From contig CM034406.1 in the NCBI GenBank assembly GCA_019925095.2, positions 17,774,888 through 17,838,887 of the forward strand: 64,000 nt of DNA. The letters run 5' to 3'. Shown in pieces: positions 47,401 through 59,400 of the stretch. A program made the position numbers and the translations under genes. Source of the stretch: Dendrolimus kikuchii (lineage: Eukaryota; Arthropoda; Insecta; Lepidoptera; Lasiocampidae). The notes under the pieces were generated by a model. It was not told the DNA's origin, did no database searches, and saw nothing but the letters and a program-made list of their open reading frames with translations. Positions within the stretch are counted from its first letter, which is position 1, and each line of letters begins with the position of its first letter.

Positions 47401-50400
47401 AGCGTTGATTAAGTCTACATTATCCTATCAAATCTCACTCATATAAGCTCAGTAGTTTTTGGAAAAAATGACTGACTATATGACAAAACAGACTGTCAGA
47501 CAGAATGGCGCAAACTGATTTACACACCCCGGTCTTGTTTGCGCTTCGTTTAATTTGCGCTGTCAAGCGTCCGCCATAGCCAATGGACCATGAGAGTGGC
47601 ACGTATGAACTTGTCGGCCTATAATAAATGAAATAATTACCTGAAATATTCCAACAGCGAGACAGACTATGCTCAAGACTTGTAATGGATTGTATGCAAC
47701 ACCTGCTATATCAGGACCTGGAAGGAATTTACATACATACATACATAACTTCACGCCAGTTCCCTTGCGGGGTAGGCACGAACAACAGAGCGCCATTTAG
47801 GCTTATTCTTACACACCTCACTTGCTGAAAGGAATTTATTACATGTAATTCAAAAACACAGTTATGTATGATTTAACGGCGAGTTAGACGAATGTTGTCC
47901 TTTTAATTTCTTACAGTTTAATTAATTAATTAAATAAATTCCGAAAAAATATACATACAATAACTTCAGCGATATTAAATATGCAAAACCCGGTAAAAAA
48001 TTAGCTAAGTGCGTGACATTCCATGTACGAGTATTTAAGTATTGAAGTTACGAATTATTTTGAGGTAGGTCAACTTAAATTTTTCAAGCCCGTTGTTCAA
48101 AAATTAACAGAGGCAAACACGCTTGTGATGACTTTAGAAGTGAGAATATCACAACCCTAAGGAAGAATCACTACTAAGGTGCAGCAGCGCATTTGTAGCA
48201 ACTTTGGTGTTGCAAATGTCAATAGGCGATGGTAACCGCTTTCCATCAAGTGGGCCGTCTGCCTGTCTGCTGATCTCCTGCAATAAAAAAAAAAAGGACA
48301 GACCATATGTCTATGTAAATATCCACAGCCAGGCGGTAGGATATTTGTCCATCTGGATGGCTACCACCTCCGGTAGGGTATGCCGCCCTAACAACCTTGA
48401 GTTGTGGCATTAGTGGCCAGGTTCCAGTCTTCCTTTAGAGAGCGGCAACACATTGGTTACAAATATCCTTAGGCGATGGTAATCGCTTTCCATCAGGTAA
48501 GCCGTCTGCCTGTCTACTGAACTCATGCAATTAAAAGAATAGTATATAAAAAAATTCAAGCGTTAGTTCGACGTACACTAGGCAGCCCCTAATTTATTTT
48601 TTCCGCGATTTCATTACACTGTTGACCATTTTCGAAAACAAGGGGGAACAGAGTACAGTTTTTAGTGCGGAATTAACTAATTATCTATAAAAATGCTACT
48701 CACCAGTCGCCATGTTTGTGTTATTTAAATTTAGCGCCTCGAAAGGCGTCGAATGCTGCGTCACCACCTGTAGAGTAGGTAATAAAAAAAAAACTAGTAA
48801 TGGTAATTTTACTAAAGGGTATATAGCCAAGGGTAAACTAGCCACCAAAAAATTATACTTTATCATATAGAAAAATTATATACATAACTAGCTTCTGCCC
48901 GCGACTTCGTCCGCGTGGAATAGTTATTAGCATGATAATATATCGCCTATGGCCTTCCTCGAAAAATGGGCTATCTAACATTGAAAGAATTTATCAAATC
49001 AGACCAGTAGTTCCTGAGATTAGCGCGTTCAAAAAAACAAACTCTTCAGCTTTATATATTAGTATAAGATAAAACTACGTTTTAACGTGTAGTGTAACAC
49101 TTACAAGCCAATAGATGGCGCTGTGCAATAATTGAGATCACAGACGCTTCCCGAAGCATACAAAGATTATATACAAATGTTCAACTATAACAGATGCGCC
49201 TAGGCCTGCGAGGAACAACAATAGCCTCGCTGGAAGATCTTCCTTTGAGACGGAGGAGCATTCCATCTCGCTCCTCCAACCGTTAGGGTCACTTCCTTCA
49301 AACGGTTTTGAGCGCGGTAATTAATTTTTTATTATTATTCCGACGTTTCGGCCACGTTTCAGTAGCCGTGATCACGGAAGACAAAGATTTCAAGTGTCAA
49401 TGAGTATTGTTAAAGTTTCATTTAGCCTACCGCCAACTTGTTCATTTTAATTATTTAGTTTTAATTTTGTTTATGATCATTATTTACTCTATGGGAGCCT
49501 AATCTAATTATCGCGCTTAAAACGGTTAAAACGTAGTTTTATTATGTATACTAGTCGCGGAAACTTAAGAAAAGAATTATATACATTTTTAATGTTTTAA
49601 ATTTTTACACGCAAGTATAGAAAGTACCTAATTATTTTAACCTCTTTACGACGAGGTTTGTGTTTCAGAGTTAAAAATCAAAAGAATTTAAAGTCGTTTG
49701 TAAAATATCCTGTATTATTACATCAGTAGCTAGAGTACCTAGTTTATAAGGATCATATTATATATATAATATACATGCTATACACATATTAATAATGTAT
49801 ATACTTGGATATATATAATATTGTTACCACTTAGGTTCCGACAAAAACAAATTCCACCTGCATGTCTGTAAAACACATTTTATTACCTGTCGGCATTTGA
49901 ACTCGTTGTAATTCTTTTATGATCGTCTTCTTTTGTTTACTTATTTATTGGCATACGTTTCTAGAGAACAGCCCATTGTTTTATTGTACTCGTTTATGGC
50001 CGCTTGCGGCCGAACCATTAGCCAGGTGTTGCGGATTACGTCGACTACGATACGGGCACGTTTGTATTTGTGAGGTATAAAACGACAGCTTGATGGAGAG
50101 GGAAGGCAGTTTAGCGACAACTACGATCAAGGTGTGACGTGTGTACAATCGGGAATCTAATAGTGACGGACTTTGCGCGTTTTATTGAATTAAGACCTTC
50201 TGCATTACGTTTGGATTTGTTGTGTTCGGTTATATTTGTACCTATGTTATACGTGTTTGTATAGTTCTAATAAACTCTATAATAATTCTAACGGCATTTT
50301 AATTCGAGTCCCGCAACTCGTAACAATATGAATATGTGTTATTGTCTATTTTAATTTTATTTCTCTTAATTATTTGTATTGTGTAATATCTATCTATATA

Positions 50401-53400
50401 TCCTATTTATTACATGTATTTGATTTGCACACCACCGTCATACTCTCGCGATTCCTTTCACACAATCCACAGCCCTTGGTTGTCAGGAAGAGATCACTCT
50501 AAAGCGATAAGGCCGCCCTTTGTTCCTGCCTTGATACGTAATGACTGTAAATGATTCACTTTATGCTTATGTGGTGAACAATAAAGTATTTTCTATCTAT
50601 CTGTGAAGGAACGTCAAACGGCCGATGATGATTTTTACCAAAATGTTCTTTGCATTAATTAAACATCAACTAGCGGAGGTCATTTGACCGCGCCTAATGT
50701 TGTCCAATATGGAAATTATGAAATCATTTTATTATAACTAGGTGTGTACAAATTAAGATAAATTCGATTACACGTTCTTTCCATCCCAAGGATTATGATG
50801 TAGTAATCATACTGCACCTTAGCACTACAAAATAACAAATTAATCAATCTGTTATCGATGGGACTCTGCACTGCTACGTAAATGGGTGGAACTGCACACC
50901 CAGTTAGATGCAAGAGTTTGTTTGTCTTCTGAAGCCTCGCGGCCCGGTGGCCCAGTCCATACTTGAAGTGAATTTGGTATACTGTCCCTTTGAAGCCGTG
51001 GAGTAGAATATTGATAATGATTATAGTGACGCGAGTGTAATACCCTAGTATTTGTCTTATTAATTAATTGTTGTGCCGTGAATTAATGGTTTGATGGGTT
51101 TTCCGTGAAAGCATAACTGACAGTTACTTTCGCATTTGTAATAACTGGTGGCCGCCCGTGGTCGAAATTCGACCGTAATAATTGATGTCAAAGACTATAC
51201 TTCTATAAACACAGATTTCGCCAAATCTACACTGTTAATTTGTGTTGTGTTAATTTAAGTGTGTCAAATACATGGTAGTGTGTGTAATGTTTTTTTTTTA
51301 TTGATTTAATATATTTTTTATGCATAATTAAAAAAAAATATATATTAGCATTCGTCGCTTCTTCTCTATATAAACTATAAATGTGCGAAATTTTATACTT
51401 TTCCGTCCGCGCAATTTTCGTATAAAAGGGTACAAAGTTTTTACTTCACGTATTAATATATAGATAAAGTTTGAATTAAGGCCAGTTTTGAAGACGCATA
51501 AATCATAATCTGTAAAGTTTACATGTCACCCGACTCTTTGATTACTTGTTCTTTTGAAAATACATTTGAATTTGGTCGGATTATCATTCAAATCCACAGC
51601 TTATTGCATATTGTTCTACATGACGAAGCTTAGGTTTACTATTTCTTTACCTTTCCGGCCATCAGACAGGCCACTGCGAAAGTTCCCATCGATATATGGG
51701 GTGAAGTCCCGAACACCACGTAGATAAGCACGGGGAAGAACGCCATGTACAATCCTACTATGGGAGGCACTTCCGCCAGGAGTGCGTACGCCATACCTGG
51801 AAAAACCAAAATATCAATGTTCATTTGCCATACAGTTACAGGACTGCAAGTTCTAACGTGGCATTCCCATGGTCTGTGAATGGACGTCGGAAGTAGGGAT
51901 GAAAAGAAGTCTTCTTCAGCCAGTCTCTGTCCACTGTTGGACGTAGGCCTCTTCAAGTTCGCGCTACATATCCCGGTCTCCCGTCTTCCTAATTCGCAAT
52001 TGCGCAGGCCGTCAATACATTGAACTAGAGTGCGTCTTACACTACGTTTGCCGAAACGTGGTCCATCCAGGACATCTTTTCTCCATCGGCTGGCAGTCCT
52101 GTGACGTCAGTTACTTTCATTCTCTTACTATCACCCCTAATATTAGATGGTGATGCGGTCGAAAATGAAAATCCTATTCACACGAGACTTAAAGACACCC
52201 GGATTGTGCTTTTTGAGAAACACAGAATCTGGTAGCGCATTCCGTACGCAGAAGGAGCGTGGAGGCAAAATGTTTCGTTCGCACTGGTGATGTTTCTACT
52301 TGAAACGATGACGTAGACCAGAGCACCTTGTCGTTCGAACATGGAATGGTGTAGGGAGAATCAGATCGAACAGCTCAAGCGCATACTTTTCGAAATGAAC
52401 CTCATAAAGTACCGATAGACTAACAACTTCTCTACACACCAGCAAATAATTCCTCGACACCACTGCCTAAGTGAATATATCATCAAGGGCTAAGTTGTAC
52501 TTACCCTGTGGTATATGCATAACAGCGGTGGTAGCCCCAGCCACCAAGTCTCCAACCAGATACTCCTTGGGATTGTATCTGGGCAGCCATTTTACTAGAG
52601 GAACTGAATTAAAGAGGCACTCGCCGATACCGCAACTGCTTATCACTTTTTTGCATCGTTGCTTCACTGGAACAAACATCTCAATTTATTACACAAAGAA
52701 GGTGTTTTTTATTTATTTATTGTCCAATATACGGCCTTTATTTGACGGCCTCTGTGGTTGAGCGGGATAAGCCTTTGCCGGCCTACCTCACTGCAACGTA
52801 GAGGCTCCGGGTTCGATTTCTGGTATAATAAATTTCGGAAACGTATTTTCTCCGTTATTTACTATGGTCTGGGTGTCTGGGATCGGCCCCAGAGTAGTCC
52901 GTTGTATATTACCCATAACACAAGCGTAACTTGCTTAATTTGGGGATATACAATGTGTGTGTTTGTCTGCCGATAAATATTATTGTTATTTCACATATAT
53001 TTATTTACATTCTTTTTTATGTTTTTTTAATACATATATATATAAAAAATAAACACATATTAAAAAAATATAAAAAGATGACGTCCGTCGGCAGCGGGGC
53101 CTAGGGTCCAAGCTACCGGTGGTTAAGGCTCCAGAGACAGGAACTTCCTCACAATGCGTGCCGTGCTCAGGAGAACCGCCTTCTGCATCTGGCCCTTCAC
53201 CCATTTACCGAGCGAGAGCCTCTCTAGGTGTCGGTCGAGGCTCTTCGCTATTAGACCGTTAACAGACACCACTATCGGTACGATGATCGTTATTATTATT
53301 ATTATATACTTCCATTCATATACATTAAAACACATTCGACCGTGGCACAGAAACATCATGGGTTTATTGCTGCCGCAGAGAGTCGTGTTGAATACATTAG

Positions 53401-56400
53401 GTTAGGATACAGCGCCATTTAAAAAAATGAATTTACACAATATTGTTATACCAAAAATAGCAACAGAGGCAAGGAATTGTTATCATCCGTCCAACGTCCC
53501 AGGTCTGCACATATGAGCCTGATGGTCCGCTTTGGGAAACAATACAGAATCTTTTCAGATTATGTTTGGTAGATTTGTGGTTATTTTTGTACTTTGATTG
53601 CAGGTGTTCTGGGAGATCATTTACAATGATTGGTGTCATATATTCCTCGCGCTTTGTTCTATACACGTTATTATTTTTATCCGTGCAGGAACGGAGAAAG
53701 AATACAATTTCCTGCGGCCGGGCGGCCTGTCGTAAGAGGCGACTTAACAACCTACAGCCAGGTGCTAGGGCATTTGCCCGACTGGATGGCTACCATCCCT
53801 GGTTCAAAGTATATCGCCATAACAACCTTGAGTTGTGTTCCAGCATTAGTGACCAGGTTCCAGTCTCCCTTAAGAGAGCATCAGCGCATTTGTAGCAACC
53901 TTGGTGTTGCAAATGTCCATAGGCGATGGTAACCGCTTTCCATCAAGTGGGCCGTCTGCCTGTCTGCTGATCTCCTGCAATAAAAAAAAATATTCTATTT
54001 ATATCTCAAGTTCTTTTTTATAAGTTTTATACAAACGTTGCAGAATTACTTTTTGAAGAACTAATGGAGTCGTAGCAAACAGTGCATAATCAATAAGACA
54101 AAGACACAATGAAAGGAAAGAAAGATATTATTATAGTTTTAATAATGACATGACGTACTAAAATTATTATATAGAAGTTTTCTCCAATTAATATCTCGGC
54201 CAAGGACTTACGTGGCTTTGTAGGCATTTGATAATCAGCATCTTTATTGAGAGCATCTTGCTGGTAGACCCGTCTGATAACATTGAACTGTTGACTGGGA
54301 CGCGCTTGTGCCCTGTGGACAAAAACAAAATAGGTTAATACGTGGTTTGTTATTGAGTTTCTGCTTTAGAATGGACTATATTCTACAATTATAAGACGAC
54401 AATATTATACAAGTGCAGCTTCGAATATTACATATATACTAGGATATGCCCGCGACTTCGTCCACGCTTGACTTGAAATTCCCGCGGGATTACCGGGACA
54501 CAAAGCATTTAAAAAAAGAATGTAAGCTATCGTTTTAGTGGAAACTGTGTAGGAATAAGCTAAATTTTTATGCATCTGAATAACTTCAAACCGCTCCCGG
54601 GAAAATTCCCGCGGGATTCCCCGAAATAAATATCACACATTTTATTAATACAATTTGCTATCGATCAGTGAACAAAATCACATTGCAATTCGATTTTTTA
54701 ATTTGGCCATTTTAAATAAGGCTTGTGTTTAAACGCCTACCAGAAATGCGCCTATTTTACTACCAATAATTTCGAAATACCTGCCAGAATGGATAAATGC
54801 TCACCAAATTGTGTTTCATGAAGTACTGTAGAAATGTAGCTATTTTCCTTTATATGCTATGCCATAAAAATATATAAACGCCTTTAAAGCTAATTTCAGA
54901 CCAATTATTTTATATTACTCTTGCATGACAAGAGTTATGAATGTCAAAGAGGCAAGTGAGGTGTGTAAGAATAAGCCTAAATGGCACTCTGTTGTTCGTG
55001 CCTACCCCGCAAGGGAACTGGCGTGAAGCTATGTATGTATGTATGTATTTTATATTATCGCTAAATAGATATTACCAATATTTTGTTTCACCACCTTCAA
55101 TTTAGTAATTTTTGCTGAGGCAAAAAAGCAAACGGTCGAGCGTACAATTATTTTTAATACCAATTATAATATTGCGTATTCCAAACACATGTTGCTTGTA
55201 TATTGTTTTATGAATTTGATTAAAATATCATAATATAGCCAAATAAATACTTCACTCTCAATATTACTGCAACACAAATGATTAAGGTAAGTAAAAATGA
55301 ATCACTGGTAGGAAAATAAAACAAAAGTAAAACGAAATTATGTTTATAGGTACTTATAAGATTAATATGTACTTAAGATTTATCAATGGCACTTTAAGGA
55401 ACACAATAGTTAAAATCAGTTAATCATAATATTTTCTTAAGTTTTCGCGACTTGTATACAAAATAAAACTACGTTTTAACGCTTTTAAGCGCGGTAATTT
55501 ATTTGATTTTGGTTATTCCGACGTTTCGGCCACTTTTCAGTGGCCGTGATCACGGAAAACAGAGATGTCGTGCACCGGAACACAAACCAACTTGACTGAT
55601 AATTTCTTTTATTAACCTTCCACCTATTTTAATATTATATAAAATTATTAGAGCTAGGCATGTTTGCTGACGAGTTTCTTGCGCCGCTTCTTCTCTTCAA
55701 GCTATAACATGTTGCGAAGCGGTGATAAATTAGATCAGGCTCCCATAGAGTAAATAATAACCATAAACAACATTTGAACTAAATAATTAAAATAATGAAC
55801 AAGTTGGCGGTAGGCTAAATGAAACTTTAACAATACTCGTTGACACTTGACATTTTGTCTTCCGTGATCACGGCCACTGAAAAGTGGCCGAAAAGTCGGA
55901 ATAACCAAAATCAAAGAAATTACCGCACTTAAACCCGTTAAAACGTAGTTTTATTATCAGTCAATCAAATAAACTTTTTAAAAAAATTACAAAAGAAAAA
56001 GTGCCGGTGGCGGCTGTGCGGGTAGCAGGGTAAATTTTTTTTATTTCTTTTTTATTGCAGAAGTTCAGCAGACAGGCAGACGGCCCACTTGATTGATAGC
56101 GGTTACCATCGCCTATGGACATTTGCAACACCAAAGACGTTACAATTGCGCTGCTGCTCTCTTAAGAGAGACTGGAACCTGGTCACTAATGTCGGAACAC
56201 AAATCAACTCAAGGTTGTTATGGCGGCATACTCTAGACCAGGGGTGGTCGCCATCCAGTCGAGCAAATACCCTACCACCTGGCACGTAAATAAGTAAAGG
56301 GAAACGACTGTAATCTTAGTTTAACAATAATATGTTTTGGATTCAGGTTGGATAATTTGATTACACTAAAGCTATTTAGAACTGTAATTTTCGGGTTCGA

Positions 56401-59400
56401 ATGTTACTATTTTAGTAAAACAATATTTGATGAGCATTTATCCATTTTGATAAGCAAAAAGAATTTAAATACAAAACGTACAATTATTCTGATAAGTGTA
56501 TATTTATTTTGGAATGTGAAACGTTGTTTTTTAGGCACCTCGGTATAGAGTGGATTCAATTTATATGAAGTTAATATATTTTACTTGGTACTTAGTCTTA
56601 GGGACAAAAAATACTATGGTGAGCATTTAAATTGCACCCTTTAAATAATTCCCAGAAAAACTCCCGGGATAAAAGTAGCGCAGATTGTAAGTCAAAGAAT
56701 TTGCTGTCGATCAGCGTAAACCGCATCGCAACCGGCCCTGAAGTTTTTACGTGAATCCTGCACGAACAGGCAAACAAGCAAACAGATAAGCAGAAAAGAA
56801 ATTTAAAAAATGCATCGTGTTCTCCATCGTTTATATAGTGTATTCCAGTTGTCTTTTTTAATAGCTTCAATGTACAGACACGGCATTTTTAGAATTTTAT
56901 AATATTACACACACACGTGTCTATGTATGTGTATTTTTTTTCTTAAATCACCTCCTCCTTTGTCGTATTTTAAGGCACAGGGTTTTTCTACTTTTACATT
57001 ATTACATGTTTTACTACATCTAACTACGAGCAATTGACTATGTACTTATTTACAAATACTGATTATATACTATTATGACTACTACTAATTGGGGATATTT
57101 AACAGATTGTCAAGACCACCTACCCCCTACATTTTTTCCAAAAAAAATTTCACTTCGCAGTTTAAAAGTTAAGGGGTATAAAACATCCTTGTTTTTCAAA
57201 ATCTGACTATTGGTATCTAACACAATTGTTTTTTTTTTAAATGGTTGGTAATAAGTAAGGGTTGGAAACAATGTTATTGAAAAAAAAAAGTTTTTCATCC
57301 CTTATATGTATGCGGGCCAGCGGAAAATAACTGCATAGACAAACGGACAAGGCGATTACATAAATAAATTAATAAACGGCAGACAAACACACATATTAGA
57401 TATCCCCAAGCATAATTATATATAATAAGAAAGTTACGCTTGTGTTATGGTTAATATACAACAAACTAACTCCGGGGCCGATCCCAGACCATAGTATATA
57501 ACGGTGAAAATTCGTTTCCGAAATTTACTATACCAAGAATCGAACCCGGAGCCTCTGTGTTGCAGAGAGGTAAGTCGTCAAAGGCTTAGCCTGCTCAACC
57601 ATCGAGGCCGTCTAAAGATGACACAAGGTTTTCGTTTTTACTAAATTGGCTATGGACCATAAAAAACTTAATAATAAATAATATCAGCCCATAAACGTCC
57701 CATTGCTGGGCTCGGGCCTCCCATTATAGGGGGAACGGACAGTATACCCCGCCACGCTTGTCCAAGGCGGCTTGCCAGGTTTGACACATCGGTTATATCG
57801 ATGTGCAGGTTGCATCACGATGTTTTCCTTTGCCGCTGTTAGCACGTGGTAATTATAACAATATGCACATTCAATCAGAAAACTGACTAAGTGGTGCATG
57901 CGCTCCGGCCAGGTTCGAACCCGCGTCCTTCGAGTTTGGGACGCGTGCGCTAGCCATTACGCTACCACGACCTAAAAAACTTATCGGGTACGAAGTACGG
58001 TTTTATGGATGATAGCAGTCTCAAAGAAGAGTAATTGTTTAACCTACAACAGGAAAACGGCATGGGTCGTAGTAGGTCTATCCGTGGAGGAACGGAGAAA
58101 GAATACAACTTTCTGCGGCCGGGCGACCTGTCATAAGAGGCGACAAAACAACTAATAGACAGATGGTAGGTTATTTGCTTGACTGGATGGCTACCAATCC
58201 TGGTCTAGAGTATGACGCCATAACAACCTTGATTTGTGTTCCGGCATTAGTAGCCAGGTTCCAGCCATTGTTTAGAGAGCGGCACAGCACATTGGTAGTA
58301 CAGTAGTTACAAATGGTGTTACAAATTTCGATAGGCGATGGTTAAAGCTTCCCAGCAAGTGGGCCGTCCGCTTGTCTGCTGAACTCATGCAATAAAAAAA
58401 ATTGCAACACCAGAGTTGCTGTCAATGTGCTGACGGTCTCAAAGTAAGACCGAAACTTAGCCAATAATGCAGGAGCATAAGTCAATTTTAGACTATAGCG
58501 GCATGCTCTAGACCTGAGGAGTTACGTCACGTACATGGAATAATTTATTGCTACATAATTAGAAAGGTTAACACTGAGTAAAAGTAAAAAGAAAATCTGT
58601 CAATACAGAAAATAGACAAAACCTTCGGAGATGTATCTACGAACATGTATCGCTTTTACATATTTTCACGTATCAGTTAAGATTTCTGTATGTAAATATA
58701 TCCAGAGTACAACTACTTGTTGCCTTATTTTGAACTCCCCTCGCGAACAGTCGAGCCTACCTTCGGCGTGGTGATAAAGCCACGGGTCCTCGCCAGTGGT
58801 GCGTCACCCTATCCAACGGGGTAACATCATAGACGCATCACACCTTATTTCGATCCCTACAAATGGGGACCGCGCTGAAAAACATCAAGCAACCTTTGAA
58901 GAGTCAGTAAAGAAATAGCCAACGAAGAACACACCTACGACTGAGTAAGCAATCATAATGGGGCATTACCGAGCCCGCTGAAGAATATCAGACAACCTTC
59001 AAGAAGTCAATAACCAAGGAGGAACATACTTTAGTATACAACAACTGAATAAGCCGTCATCATGGACACTAAAAGACGCTTAGAAACATTTTTCAACCTA
59101 TATAACAAGGGATACAGATATTTTTAAACAACGTTTTCAACAAAAGATGACTCCAAGAATCAACGACAGAAGATAAGGTAAAAAATAATCAAAATACAAT
59201 TTTTGCAGCACAGCATCCGACGAGGATAGAAGCAGCAGTTTAGTCATGACAAGGGTACTCCAAATTATTGATTCGATTGCTTCAAACTAGATTCCGACAA
59301 GGACCCTGAATATTTGAAAGAGGCACATTGATTATATTAATACAAGTCTTATGGCGACAACAAATAATGTGCAGAGTTGCGTATTTGCATAGCAAGGTCA

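Noticed and set aside
52667..52679. Met at 52679 as the SLC26 start
   Set aside because: MFVP comes from the acceptor TTTGTTCCAG; exons 1 and 2 join in phase and carry family-like N-terminal sequence.
52742..52830. tRNA gene (box A and box B present)
   Set aside because: No cloverleaf with a proper acceptor stem; the module recurs with a constant non-tRNA body, so it is a tRNA-derived SINE.
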